Shown: piece by piece, positions 1 through 10,905 of the stretch
Position numbering within the stretch: the first letter of the stretch is position 1
Layout of the letters: each line of letters opens with the position of its first letter
Source of the DNA: Siphonodentalium dalli
Taxonomy: Eukaryota; Mollusca; Scaphopoda; Gadilida; Siphonodentaliidae
Assembly: GCA_032622095.1 (NCBI GenBank)
Contig: CP136069.1
Location: 206,328,750 to 206,392,749, forward strand
DNA length: 64,000 nucleotides
Reading direction: 5' to 3'
Made by a program: the position numbers and the translations under genes
Notes under the pieces: model-generated
Told to the model about the DNA's origin: nothing
What the model saw: only the letters and a program-made list of their open reading frames with translations
The model's database searches: none

Positions 1-457
1 ATAGAAAGAGTTACCTCAAATCTGTCGGTTGCAAAAATAATATATAACAATTTCTGTTATTTGAGTATCCAGTTCAAACGATAGGATAAAAAATCATCAC
101 ACATGACAAAACAAGCACTGTATGTGCCTTAATAAACATCGTAACCCTGTATTTTTAAATGCACATATTCTAGGACGGGTGATGTGTAATAAACACAGAA
201 AGACACTTGTATTAATGGATTTGTTGATACAGCACTTGTGCCATTGAGGAAAGATAGAACTCTAGGGTGTGCTGTTCATTCCGTCATTGTGCGCTAGCAC
301 TCGTGTCATATCCACAAACCCATAAACAAAATTGTGTAATTCTAAGTATATACAGCATGGTTTCAATAGCTGTTTCACGAATCATGCAGATTGCAGGTTT
401 ACTGTTCAGGTACTAGCCCAAGTCTTTTCGGTATGCAACAGCTTGAGATATCGAATA
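1..457. other. No gene seen
   Basis: AT-rich sequence with no convincing reading frame, splice pattern or repeat. Short open frames here have no recognisable protein features. Confidence 0.5.
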
Positions 458-670
458 CAGTAATGCCCAGAGTATAATCGACTCCTTAAACACAGTAGAA
501 TTATGGGTAACTTTTCAGGATTTAGTCGGAAATATGGCTTGTTGCCATTCATCAGAAAGCTCTCTGAGAGCTTTCCGATGAATGGCAACAAGCCATATTT
601 CCAACTAAATCCTGAAAAGTTACCCATAATTCTGCTGTGGTTAAGGAGTTGATTACTTAGAGCATTACTG
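458..670. repeat. 213-bp near-perfect hairpin (foldback/MITE-like)
   Basis: The two halves are reverse complements around position 564 (CTCTCTGAGAG). The left arm starts CAGTAATGCCCAGAG and the right arm ends in the matching CATTACTG. Only scattered mismatches interrupt about 100 bp per arm. The open frame running through it is a by-product of the palindrome and is not considered a gene. A partial diverged copy of the left arm lies at 3691-3772, so this is a dispersed family rather than a single inversion. The mobilising superfamily is unknown because no clear target duplication is visible. Confidence 0.85.
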
Positions 671-681
671 CAGTTGAAACT

Positions 682-718
682 GTTTTGGATCGAGTCCTGT
701 CCGGCTACTCTTCTATAA
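682..718 (-). repeat. Dispersed repeat fragment, TATAGAAGAGTA family
   Basis: Read on the minus strand this matches the starts of the copies at 1281-1345 and 49250-49315: TTATAGAAGAGTA, then GGACTCG and a CCAAAAC-like stretch. It abuts the right end of the hairpin at 458-670. Confidence 0.6.
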
Positions 719-1280
719 CCTCTCAAGATTTTGAAGTGTTGAATGGGTCACCATGAATCGCTCAATTAAACAATCGCAACGGTGTTGAGTGTTTTGCTTA
801 TCGCTCACTATTTACTGCTGTATATAAACAAACGATTGACTCACACAAAGTGTGTTTTGTGGATAATAACGCATTCATATGAACATTATCCTATACTATT
901 AGTATATTCTTGGGAAACTTTTTGTAAATGTTATTTATAAATTATAACCTATAACGAAGGCCATCCATTCCTTTAAGTTCCAAAGATATAAGGAGAATCA
1001 CTGCATTTTAATTGCATACCGCATCCATCGTGGTGCTGTTTTGTGTTCAAGTGACAACCTTACCATGGTGTTGGAAATTACTGCAGTGTAATACCACAGC
1101 ATTACCTGGGTAACACCACGTTAGAGATGGTCAATTACTTTAAGTATATGCAGGTTTGAAATCATCACGCTTGGGAAAGGCTGCCCTCTATGTTCTTATA
1201 AAAAAGCGTCACTTTGACCTAATCTGACGAAATACTGGTAGTGCTACAATCAAGATAACTTCAACCCACAATTCTGGGCG
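719..1280. other. No gene seen
   Basis: AT-rich DNA without a supported gene. A weak inverted pattern with GGTGTT and AACACC is present around 1070-1125. Confidence 0.4.
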
Positions 1281-1345
1281 TAAAGTCCATTATAGAAGAG
1301 TATCGGGATGGGACTCGGTCCAAAACAGCATCAACCCAACCGATA
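1281..1345 (+). repeat. Dispersed repeat copy, TATAGAAGAGTA family
   Basis: Shares an ordered series of blocks with 49250-49315: AAAGTC, TATAGAAGAGTATC, GGGACTCG-like, CAAAACA and CAACCCAACCGA. The shared stretch is about 65 bp at high identity, so the two loci are copies of one interspersed repeat. Confidence 0.75.
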
Positions 1346-3279
1346 CCACAAGTTGTGGACAGGGAAAACTTGGTCTAAACAGGTACTAGTACATGCATGT
1401 ATTACAAGCATTAAAGGGTACACTAAATCCGGCCATTTATGAGACCATCTCCTTGTATACTCAACAGAATATATGCAACAAATGAATGTGCTCTATGTCT
1501 AAGCCACATTAAGCTCCTTGTACAGATTACTTGGTGATACAGCAGGTTGACAAAGATAAAGGAACATCAGAATATTTTTATTCTGTGATGGATTTTAAGG
1601 CCTGTATGTGTGTACATGTACATGAATCTGATTATATTGACATGCTGCAATAATGTGTCACTTGAAGTGATGTGAAACACTCCAATAGGGTGATAAAATA
1701 TAAATGGAGAATAATCTTGTTAAAAGTAGTACTTTTTACAAACATTATATCCAAATTAACAACACACACCATCATTCGTATACATAATTAAATGCAGTAA
1801 CTATCAAAGGCGAACTCGTTTTCGTTATATTATCGCCGATAGATGCGCCCCGAATCGAGTAGTAAATATTCACAATTGAGCGTAGTTCAGACAATGTTTT
1901 CTATGGAGTATTACGGTTGATTTGCTTTCGATTTTCGGCTATGTTAGTAGCATGCTACCTTATTCCAGTTGGCATAGCGCCTTGGTACTAACTGATCAGT
2001 TTCACGCACCAGAACAAGTGCATAATATATCTTTAAAAGTTCATATCCTTCAGACAAGCTCAGAAACAAGGCTTGAGACTGATCCATGGGTACTGTTGTG
2101 CTTTGTGTAGAGATATGAAACTGGTACACCTCCAAATTCTGGTCAATGTAGTATGAAGTACGGTATAACAAAGGTTATGCATACACTGGATGCCATAGTG
2201 CACATTTTCTGAGACTCATACAGGTACATACAGAAGCATACAGGTACATGTATGTTGTAGAATTGAATTCACTAACTTCACTTGCCAAGATTTTCACCAC
2301 TAAGTCTGATAAAATGTAGACGTCACTGATCGGTCTCCATCAAGGAAGGAATTGATGTGTCATTTTTGCCTTTGATGAAGACATTGGTCATCATTTGGTT
2401 ATATATTAAAGCCTCCCCTTCGCTGCACAGTACTGGATTCAGTGCATACCGTCCATTGGCATACATATGGTACATGTATATAGCCAGGACTGTCACAAAG
2501 CAACAACTCACATTATGTCATGCATGGACGAATACCGATAACATCTAGATTACATGTATCCGTTACATGTACACCGAATAACATTTGAAATCCTTCCTCA
2601 TCCAGTCCTGGACAGAATTAATAATATTGGTATCAAGGGTAATCATTATCTGCAAGAAACACTCAGGAAACATGATTCTATGATTGGTTGTCAGATATCA
2701 TGCCTTGAATGAAATGTGTATGTCTCAATCCAGTCAGGCAGCTCCTCCTGTCTGAAAAATAAGATTTGAATGCTTGTAATGACATCAGAAAAGCGGAATG
2801 ACTAATCATGTACATATTATTAAGATGTACGGTCAAAATTAATCACCCGGGGGGGGGGGGAGGGGCAGTTATAACAGTAATTTTATCCATTCAAACGCTG
2901 CATGTTGGTCAGAATCAGCTACAAATACATATATTTACATACTAAGTGTTGTCATCACTAAATCCAGCATACTGATTGGTCGGCGCCCACGTGGCTAGTT
3001 GCAGTTATTTCTCGGTGAATGCGCAACGGCTCATAACACCAAGCTCACAACACCATACATACGTCATTGGGTTTGGAAAGACGAACGCGTAATGTTTTGG
3101 GAGCATTTGGACTCGCGCAGGATTGACTTAATACATCATCTGGTTGCAATATGAAGAGAAATTGTTCCTATTAACTTTTGCCAAGGGTGCTATTGGGTAC
3201 TTTGGGCTGTTTTTTGTCACGATACACTATTCAATTTAAATACATTTACAAAAGTGGCTTTTTCGCTAAATGTATATAA
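1346..3279. other. Gene-free DNA rich in TACATGTA
   Basis: No supported gene. The palindromic octamer TACATGTA recurs (near 1614, 2245, 2472, 2553 and 2565). A guanine run with one interruption lies at about 2848-2863, one of many G/C homopolymer runs in the window. Small open frames here look random. Confidence 0.5.
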
Positions 3280-3445
3280 ATATAAGGATTAACTGTCATG
3301 TGGACTATTTTAATGGAGATGTAACCGTGAGAAAAGTGGTCATAACTTGTATGTAAAACCCTTTGGGTTTTACACAAGTTATGTCCACTTACCTCACGGT
3401 TACATCTCCATAAAAACAGTCCACATGACAGTTAATACTTATGTA
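3280..3445. repeat. 160-bp hairpin
   Basis: The left arm (TAAGGATTAACTGTCATGTG onward) is the reverse complement of the right arm ending in CACATGACAGTTAATACTTA. The centre is near 3363 (AAACCCTTTGGGTTT). Arms are about 80 bp with a few substitutions and short indels, as expected of a foldback or MITE relic. Confidence 0.85.
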
Positions 3446-3690
3446 CATATACTAGTAGCATATACCGTTGTAACAGGATACCTCCCCTTAAATATCTCCC
3501 CACTAACAATACCCACATGAATGACTAAAATAAAATTTCACTCATTTGATATGTTACTTGAACAAACAAAATTAAATAAAAAACAAACGTAAATCTCATA
3601 AAACATCTTTTTCGGGCCATTTCATGGTCAAATGATATCAAAAGGGTGAATTTTCTTTTAGTCAAAGATTGGGGGAATGTCAGGGAATTA

Positions 3691-3772
3691 CAGTAATGCC
3701 CAAAGTAAGTGACCACTTAACCTCAGGATTGTGGGTAATTTTTCAGGATTTATTCAGAAATATGGCTTGTGT
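3691..3772 (+). repeat. Partial copy of the 458-670 hairpin family
   Basis: Contains CAGTAATGCCCAAAGTAA, then GGGTAA, TTTTCAGGATTTA and AAATATGGCTTGT in the same order as the left arm at 458-550. The matching right arm is absent, so this is a half-element. Confidence 0.7.
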
Positions 3773-4098
3773 GGTCTCACACCAGAAACTTCTAACACAG
3801 CAGTACTAGAAAGGTTACCGCTTCAACACTGCACCAAATCGGTTGATATTTATGTAAAATATACGAAGCAGACTAGGTGTTATGTATTGCTCTGCGTACC
3901 TATTTTTCTATGTACCTAAAAATAAGTCAAGCCCTGTTCCATGTGTGAGGTATGGCTACATGTATACTCAAAGTAATTGGCCACCTCTTAGTATAGTGCC
4001 CCCGTTAATACTGCAGTATTAAAGATATATAAAGCACAGTAACCTCCAACACCTCATTATGGTTACTAGTACAGTTTCAACGTTGCATATACCACAGT

Positions 4099-4260
4099 TA
4101 CACCCCATATGCATGTTGTCATGTCACACCCCATATGCATGTTGTCATGTTACACCCCATATGCATGTTGTCATGTTACACCCCATATGCATGTTGTCAT
4201 GTTACACCCCATATGGCATATGCATGTTGTCATGTTACACCCCATATGCATGTTGTCATG
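4099..4260 (+). repeat. 26-bp minisatellite, six copies
   Basis: The unit reads ACACCCCATATGCATGTTGT followed by CATGT. Copies start at 4099, 4125, 4151, 4177, 4203 and 4235. The fifth carries a 6-bp insertion (GGCATA), giving 32 bp. Overlapping frames here are translations of the repeat and not genes. Confidence 0.95.
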
Positions 4261-4719
4261 TTTCGCATGCATGAAAATAAAATGCAGTGTTTTTCCTCCT
4301 ATCTGTGGAACGGATGGCCTTCGTTACATGTACATGTATATATTATTCCAAATATAGGACATGGGAACGCTGATAGAAAAATTGTATTGTATATACGGGA
4401 GTTAAATGTAGCACATAATGAACTTTTAAGTTGCCAACATTGTTTAGGCTGTCAATTTATAAACTCCACCCATCCATGTTGTCAGGCTGCATTGATTGGC
4501 ATTACACAAACAAGCATGAAAAGATAATTTAGTGATTCATCTTATTCATGCATATATAAGTTCATTGAACAAGATCCATGTGGCTGTTTTAATTTTCAAC
4601 TTTTGGTGTGATATTTGTTGGTGTATCATAACTGCATGGTGCTCCACAACAGTAATCGACTTGATACCGTGGTGGATATCATATACTGCCCGTATATACT
4701 GCGATCATTACCAGGTATC
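4261..4719. other. No gene seen
   Basis: AT-rich sequence with two more TACATGTA octamers near 4326-4340 and no supported coding region. Confidence 0.4.
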
Positions 4720-5595
4720 TCCCCCCCCCCCCCCCCCGGAAAACAACTGCGGGACACAACGTACCGGGGGGTGGGGTGGTACTTAGGCGTAAAAAATTTA
4801 CACGTAATTTTCCTTATTCATTTAGGGGGGGGGGGGGGTGTCGGAAAAAATTTGCATGTAATATTTTTCCAAATATGTATTTTCAGACTCACAACTTCAA
4901 TTTTCTCTCATTTTATAGAATATGGATTAACCTTAATATCCAAATCATATATACATGAGTAATACAATCCACATAAAACAATTTTGGATAACCACTGTCT
5001 TGGTGTACATGTGATATTGACCCCATTAACCCTCTTAATAATGCCAACTATGTCAGTGTCTACCAGTCGATTGCAGAATTCTACCCTGCGATCGCTTATC
5101 TGGCAAATTTTTACTGCAGAACTATCCCATGTATTAAACAATTTCTCCTCCAATGGTATCAGAAAACAGTTATATGCTGGTATCTCACTCATCTCATTTG
5201 CATCTTTTTCAAAGTCGAGGTAATGACTAGTTGTCATTTTTTAAAGTGCATACATAGCGTTGCGATCACCAATATACATGTTTGTACATGTCATGACATC
5301 ACGAGGTACAAATCTGCGTTCTACTGGTAGACAATGACCATTTTAGTCACAATAATCTAAACTAAGTTAACAAGCACCTTCTCGTGAATTGTATGCTCCG
5401 GTGTTTTTTTCGCTTTCCGGTCAAACCGAGTTGTTGTCCGGCTGCGGTAGATTTGATTAGGGGGGGGGGGCGGGCAAATGGTCAGTGGAAAAAAACTGCA
5501 GTTTTTGCTGTTTTGGGGGGGGGGGGGATACCCAAACCGAAGAAAACAGTTTTGTCCACCCTGTGTCTGCAGTTTTTTTCCGCCCCCCCCCCCTG
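4720..5595 (-). mobile_element. G-run-bounded DNA-transposon-like element, copy A
   Basis: Inverted copy of 8555-9444 at about 98-99% identity in the middle. On the minus strand it starts with CAGGGGGG at 5595, runs through GGAAAAAAACTGCAG, a second GGAAAAAAACTGCAG, and the 109-residue frame. It ends in GTGTCCCGCAG-like sequence beside another homopolymer run. The ends are imperfect inverted repeats (GGAAAA, then ACTGC, then ACACA). The outer run at 4720-4737 is cytosine, whereas the equivalent run in copy B, read in this orientation, is guanine. Internal G/C runs also differ in length between copies. The superfamily is not proven; see copy B. Confidence 0.75.
4908..5237 (-). CDS. 109-residue hypothetical frame in element copy A
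   Basis: I do not recognise this protein. It starts MTTSHYLDFEKDANEM and ends near NPYSIK, with no clear signal peptide, membrane helix or zinc motif. The identical-length frame in copy B differs at four nucleotides: two silent valine codons and two replacements (Asn/Ile and Thr/Lys). An even split of silent and replacement changes gives no sign of purifying selection. It could be a small cargo gene, a remnant exon of a transposase, or a chance open frame preserved because the duplication is recent. No promoter or splice sites were identified. Confidence 0.3.
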   Translation of the reverse strand: MTTSHYLDFEKDANEMSEIPAYNCFLIPLEEKLFNTWDSSAVKICQISDRRVEFCNRLVDTDIVGIIKRVNGVNITCTPRQWLSKIVLCGLYYSCIYDLDIKVNPYSIK

Positions 5596-6057
5596 CCCCC
5601 CCCCCCCATTTTTAAGGTCCATAATTTTGAGGATAGCAGTATATACATGTATTGGTGACAATGTACAAATATTCATCTGCATGGTAGCTATACATGTAGA
5701 TTATAAACTCACCACTGGTATTTTGGAGAACAGACTTCCAGTAATATTTCACCTGTCATTTGTTCATTGCCACGTGTCTAGCTAGACAGGACCGACGCTT
5801 AGACTAATCATGGGCGAAATCAATCTTCATATGTTGAAGATGAGAGGGCATGATGCCGCATCCACCATGGCTAATGAATCTGGTATTTCTGTAATTGAAG
5901 AAAAAATACATGTACATGTATGCTGCATATATATGTATGTGATATGGATGCATGTATTTTCATAATTTGCAAACATATTCAAAAACCAAGTGTAAAGTTC
6001 ATTCTTCCAACAATATTAGCATTTTCGGCGATTCAGATGTCAGAAGACCATAATTCA
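5596..6057. other. No gene seen
   Basis: Starts with a run of cytosines (about 5596-5608), then AT-rich DNA with TACATGTA octamers near 5645, 5690 and 5910. No supported gene. Confidence 0.4.
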
Positions 6058-6605
6058 ATCGTAAGTGGAGGAATCGGGCCTGACAAAATCATGGATAGTT
6101 TGTTACGATGTCATCGCAGATGAGAATATTTAATATCGGTGGTTAACCACGTGATTAACTATCCTATGATATTTCTATTTACTTTGTACGATTTTTACGT
6201 ACACGCAAATTTCACCAAGTGGAGGTAACCAAGGAAACGTCACAATTTTTGCAAATCTGCATTGATATAACTCGTGATCATGTCGTGAGCATGCGCAGTC
6301 CAACTATCGGTTATTACCCAAGATGGGAATCTGTCCACTTACAATTGAATCGTAGTCATATGAATCATGAATGTTCACTCAGTGAACGTACAGATGAAAG
6401 ATATAATCTTAAGTGGAGGAACCGGGATCGACGAGATCGTGGATAGTTTGTTCACACGATTACGATGTCGTACATGATGAAATCACAGTTTTTTTGTAAA
6501 GCATGTGATTGACTATCATGCGATCCTTCAGGCCACACTTTTTACATACACATGACTGATTAGTGATTACGTCGCAAATGGGGATAACCAAGGATACGCC
6601 ACAAT
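6058..6605 (+). repeat. Diverged tandem duplication, about 350-bp period
   Basis: The block beginning GTAAGTGGAGGAATCGGG at about 6060 recurs at 6409 as TTAAGTGGAGGAACCGGG. Each copy is followed by ATGGATAGTTTGTT or GTGGATAGTTTGTT, a GTGATT core and GGTAACCAAGGAAACG or GATAACCAAGGATACG. Divergence is substantial, so the duplication is old. Confidence 0.65.
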
Positions 6606-6744
6606 TTCGCTTTTAAATAAAACAGTGCATGATATTATTTTTTACCTACTTACAATTGTATCGTGGTAATCTGAACGTTCACTTAGTGTTAAATTGGCCA
6701 TGGCATGACAATATTAAAGAGATTGTGGGAATTCTATCAGATTG

Positions 6745-7150
6745 ACTATCTATCTATCTACTCGATACTCCATCGCCCTCAATGTGCTGAGGATTATGTG
6801 GAGATCCAGGTGCTACCACGGCCGAGTAACTTTATAACCCTGTGGTGACTCCAGTAGCGTTCTTTAACGTGCACACACTGAGGCGTGTACACGGGTCAGC
6901 CATTAATGTCCGCGTCCGATCGGACAGCGTACTGAACCCACGACAACATACCTGGACAAGTGTTGTAATGGGGGGAAGTCGGCATTTTTGCATTCGGATC
7001 TTTATTCAGTGATCTCGAATGAGACTTTTCAGCCTGACAAACTTGTATCTGACCGAGTTCTGATTTTTGTCAGAATACCCTGACCACGTTACGATCCCCG
7101 GTCCGATAGCACGAGAGACCAGTACGCTACCTGTCGGCCACCGACTTCCC
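6745..7150 (+). repeat. SINE-like dispersed repeat, moderately GC-rich
   Basis: An island of higher GC contains GAGATCCAGGTGCTACCACG, GTAGCGTTCTTTAACGTGCA and GTGTACACGGG. Its end (7085-7145), read in reverse, starts GTGGCCGACAGGTAGCG, which resembles a tRNA A-box region. I recall the TTCTTTAACGTGCA word from repeats in other aquatic invertebrates, but no family can be named. Not coding. Confidence 0.4.
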
Positions 7151-7390
7151 TTGACATTTGTTAGAATAATGGTATGAAGTATAACTGATCATAACTGACA
7201 ATTTCCTTATAAGCTACATGTATATTTTCAATAAATGGGACCTTTTTATTTTCCAACTATTGTCATATTAATGTCGACCGATAATACACTGCATTTATGG
7301 CAGAATTTGATTTTGCAGACGAAAATAGCCATTCCCGGATAGTTTTTCTTTTTATGTAGCATAAAATTTAGGCCAATTTATAATTCATTA

Positions 7391-7878
7391 AAAGGGAACT
7401 GTTAATAAAACTTTTTGTCCAGTAAAATAAACTATACCAGTGTCATAATGTAGAATTAAGGTTACTAAAAACGAATCATATTCGAAAACACCAACTTATA
7501 GCGTAAAAATCGAGATTTTAATGCCTTTTTGACGTCGAAAATAATAAGGAAAAACTAAAAAGCCACTCGCCAGTTTTATGTGCACAAAGAAGCGTGACGT
7601 CAATGGCGGAACGCAACTTTTTTTCGGATGATGGAATAAGACGTAAACATGTCCACGTGTTTTCTCATTTGTTTTGTTTATGGCGACTTACGATACAAAT
7701 CTACTATTATTGGACTGTAATGTGCATAGAACAGTTGTCTGCAGTTTTCAACACATTCTTGGTGGAAAAAGATTCTAAAACTACGATGGCAATTTGGGAA
7801 GTAAGTCACCTATTTTCGATGTTTTTTCCGATGGTAATCCGACGTGGGCCGTATTCAACAATGCAGGCAAGGAGCTGA
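7391..7878 (+). pseudogene. Possible 5' end of a repeated gene or element, copy 1
   Basis: AAAGGGAACTGTTAAT at 7391 is followed about 200 bp later by CGTGACGTCAATGGCGG, with an ATG at 7603 opening MAERNFFSDDGIRRK. The same order (GGGAACTGTTAAT, about 200 bp, TGACGTCA, ATGGC) occurs inverted at 15065 to 14834. The shared promoter-like layout suggests two diverged copies of one 5' region. The downstream frame becomes hydrophobic and unconvincing, so I regard any protein here as unproven. Confidence 0.25.
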
Positions 7879-8547
7879 TGCTGAACTCTTCCAATTTGAT
7901 GATTATTTATTATAATTAATAAAAAAATTTTTTTAACAATTTCGCTTGTATATATTCTCCAAAATCAGTTGGACAAGTGTAGGTGAACAACCGATATACA
8001 TTGTACATACAATAATAGCCTGATCGAGTTAAAATAGATTCATTGATCGGTCTTCTTGGAACATTGCTCACTGTTGTATTGTAAGAGGGGAGACCTCTAA
8101 ATTTCTTGAACATTGTTTAAGAATTTGTAGATGTTTAACCACACAGTTGATTGTTTCGTACCATATTTTTTGTCATTTCACACCATATACATTTGTATAT
8201 TTTGTTGGTTCCCACAAATGGTAATTGGTCATGCATATGCAGCGTACCATGTGAAAAATTATTTTAATTTTGTTAACTTAATGAAAGCGAACATGTTTAC
8301 GATTTAAAGTTACGTGATGATGACAACCCGACAATTACATGTAAACATATTTCTTTCTTTTTTTGCGAAAAAAAATTAACAAATTGAAATTGTGGCAACA
8401 AAGTTAAAGATACATAATCCGAATTAACGCTTGCATATTACTATTTCCTTGGCTTCGGGTGTAAACATATTGGATTCGAGTCGAGCCCGTGTTGACCACA
8501 AAATGTTGATAAATAACAGGTTTTGGGCATTTGTTTACTATTGTTGA
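7879..8547. other. No gene seen
   Basis: AT-rich. A GTTTCGTACCATATTTTTTG segment at 8153-8172 matches the short tandem repeat at 13614-13694. No supported gene. Confidence 0.4.
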
Positions 8548-8554
8548 CTGGTTA
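8548..8554 (+). other. Left target-site duplication of element copy B
   Basis: CTGGTTA lies immediately before the first CAGGGG of the element and recurs immediately after its last CCCCTG at 9445-9451. An exact 7-bp match abutting both ends fits a target-site duplication. Confidence 0.6.
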
Positions 8555-9444
8555 CAGGGGGGGGGGGTGGAAAAAAAACTGCAGTCACAGGGTGGAAAAA
8601 ACTGTTTTCTTCGGTTTGGGTACCCCCCCCCCCCCCCAAAACAGCAAAAACTGCAGTTTTTTTTCCACTGACCATTGCCCCCCCCCCCCCCCCCCCCAGA
8701 AAAATCAAATCTACCCCAGCTGGACAACAACTCGGTTTGACCGGAAACCGAAAAAAACACCGGAGCATACAATTCACGAGAAGGTGCTTGGTAACTTAGT
8801 TTAGATTATTATGACTAAAATGGTCATTGTCTACCAGTAGAACGCAGATTTGTACCTCGTGATGTCATGACATGTACAAACATGTATATTGGTGATCGCA
8901 ACGCTATGTATGCACTTTAAAAAATGACAACTAGTCATTACCTCGACTTTGAAAAAGATGCAAATGAGATGAGTGAGATACCAGCATATAACTGTTTTCT
9001 GATACCATTGGAGGAGAAATTGTTTAATACATGGGATAGTTCTGCAGTCAAAATTTGCCAGATAAGCGATCGCAGGGTAGAATTCTGCATTCGACTGGTA
9101 GACACTGACATAGTCGGCATTATTAAGAGGGTTAATGGGGTCAATATCACATGTAAACCAAGACAGTGGTTATCCAAAATTGTTTTATGTGGATTGTACT
9201 ACTCATGTATATATGATTTGGATATTAAGGTTAATCCATATTCTATAAAATGAGAGAAAATTGAAGTTGTGAGTCTGAAAATACATATTTGGAAAAATAT
9301 TACATGCAAATTTTTCCCGACAACCTTCCCCCCCTAAATGAATAAGGAAAAAATTTACGTGTAAATTTTTTGACGCATAGGTACCCCCCCACCCCCCGGT
9401 ACGTTGTGTCCCGCAGTTTTTTTTTTGCCCCCCCCCTCCCCCTG
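8555..9444 (+). mobile_element. G-run-bounded DNA-transposon-like element, copy B (complete)
   Basis: An 890-bp element starts CAGGGGGGG and ends CCCCCTG, with inverted subterminal blocks (GGAAAAAAAACTGCAG at the left; CTGCGGG, reading inward from the right). It is flanked by a 7-bp direct repeat, CTGGTTA. It holds a 109-residue frame and no recognisable transposase, so it is non-autonomous. CAGGGG ends with a 7-bp duplication would be compatible with the hAT group, but TIR similarity is imperfect and I do not assert it. The inverted relative at 4720-5595 is about 3 kb away. Confidence 0.75.
8924..9253 (+). CDS. 109-residue hypothetical frame in element copy B
   Basis: Counterpart of the minus-strand frame at 4908-5237, with Ile in place of Asn in the EFC-RL segment and Lys in place of Thr in the ITC-PR segment. 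Function is unknown. The codon structure is intact in both copies, but at about 99% identity this does not require selection. It lies in the second half of the element, after the internal G/C runs. Confidence 0.3.
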   Translation: MTTSHYLDFEKDANEMSEIPAYNCFLIPLEEKLFNTWDSSAVKICQISDRRVEFCIRLVDTDIVGIIKRVNGVNITCKPRQWLSKIVLCGLYYSCIYDLDIKVNPYSIK

Positions 9445-9451
9445 CTGGTTA
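9445..9451 (+). other. Right target-site duplication of element copy B
   Basis: CTGGTTA, identical to 8548-8554, directly after the terminal CCCCTG. Confidence 0.6.
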
Positions 9452-9823
9452 GCATATATATTTTTTGGGCCATTAATCGATTCTGATAACCGAAGCGGCA
9501 TTTCAAAAAAATGTTTGTTGTTGGAATCTAATAACATGGGAACCATCGAATCGGTTTGAGTAACTTTAATGTTATTTCCAAAAAATCATACGGTATACTC
9601 AATGGTACAAATTGTCGAAATGATACATGTACCGGTATGAAATGTCCAGAACCCTGGTGCGAAACATCTCTATGTCAAACTTCTATGGCACGAAATGTCC
9701 AGCAACCTATTGGCTGTTCAGTCCATTGCACATTATAATTTATTTCCAAATAAAGGTAATACTAAATATTAAAGCAGCGTTTAGTGTTAAGTTCAATCTT
9801 GAACTAATTGTACATGTGATATA
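9452..9823. other. No gene seen
   Basis: AT-rich flank of element copy B with short chance frames only. Confidence 0.4.
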
Positions 9824-9982
9824 GTCACAGGGGCTTGTTGTAAAGAAAACAAGTAAAATTGAGGGTGCCACTTTATCAAACATTATAAATGCATCAATAT
9901 TCTATTGATATACATGTAATGCTTTACAAACGCATGTTTTTGTATGTATATTTGTACTTGTTTTCTTAACAAGCCCCTGTGG
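9824..9982. mobile_element. Small MITE with about 30-bp terminal inverted repeats
   Basis: Begins CACAGGGGCTTGTTGTAAAG and continues AAAACAAGTA. The right end is the reverse complement (TACTTGTTTTCTTAACAAGC, then CCCTGTG). About 160 bp in total, with no coding capacity. A clear target duplication was not found. Confidence 0.75.
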
Positions 9983-10112
9983 CCTCAGTTTAAGTATAGG
10001 AAGCCATGACTTATCTGCGAAAGAGCTCTGGATCTCTTGTTCACTCATTGTGTGACCACTGAAATCAGAGACGTGGCTAGATAGTCTCCCCATTGGGGAG
10101 GGGGTCCACCTT

Positions 10113-10587
10113 CAGCCCTGGGAATTAAGGAAAATTTGCCTAGGTGAAGGAAATCGGCCTAGGAAAAAACAGATTTTACCTAAGCAATTTTGCAACAATA
10201 TTGCCATCTCAAATCAATATGATTCAATAATAACATGAATTGCCCAGAATTGCCTAGTTATTTTGCGGAACATTATTTCCAGGCCATTACTCAACATATA
10301 TGTACAATTCCACAAATCATCTCCAAAATAAGTGTCCTTATAACGGGTAGCTACTACGGTAGTAGTTAGTGGCCCAGTGCCATGGAAACAATTGTAGGAC
10401 AATATATGTAATGAGTTATTTAAGGAAATCATTTTGGCTAAAGAGGTTCTATTTCTGATATACACAAATCAATTTTAGTAACCCAATGAACTTGTTTTAC
10501 CTAGGAAATATTATTGCCTAGGCAAACCGATTTTGCCTCTGCTTTTACCTAGGCATTGCCTATTGCCTAGGCTAATTCCCAGGGCTG
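10113..10587. repeat. Inverted-repeat element with six CCTAGG sites
   Basis: The left end CAGCCCTGGGAATTA pairs with the right end AATTCCCAGGGCTG. CCTAGG hexamers sit at 10139, 10158, 10500, 10517, 10548 and 10566, clustered inside the two ends. Spacing between clustered sites is 17-31 bp. The centre (10200-10490) is ordinary AT-rich DNA. Open frames crossing it look spurious. Confidence 0.7.
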
Positions 10588-10905
10588 CACCTTGATACCT
10601 GTATGTTACGACAGCACCCCTTGGAAGGAAGTTTCCTACTGATAACTTTGTTGCGAATTTTTGCCCGGTACGGCTTGTTATCAAACTACATTTGTACATG
10701 TACTTACTGTAGGTGAATATCACTTCAATTTGCCTTAAATTGAGTAATATAGTTTTAGGCTTTACAACATGGCATAATTCTATTTCACTGTTAAATAATG
10801 CATAGACAATGATTTTTTGTGATGTCACTCATTTGAAAGAGTTGTCCATACATGTAGTACACTGTTACTAAGAGGCAAACTAATTAATGTTATGGATAGG
10901 GTATT
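10588..10905. other. No gene seen
   Basis: AT-rich DNA with TACATGTA octamers near 10696 and 10851. The minus-strand open frame here has no recognisable features. Confidence 0.4.

Noticed and set aside
406-726. 106-residue minus-strand frame
   Set aside because: Runs through a 213-bp palindrome, so its two halves are reverse complements; not gene-like.
4059-4527. Three overlapping plus-strand frames rich in MHVVMLHPIC
   Set aside because: Frames of the 26-bp minisatellite; a 26-bp period shifts phase each copy, giving similar peptides in all frames.
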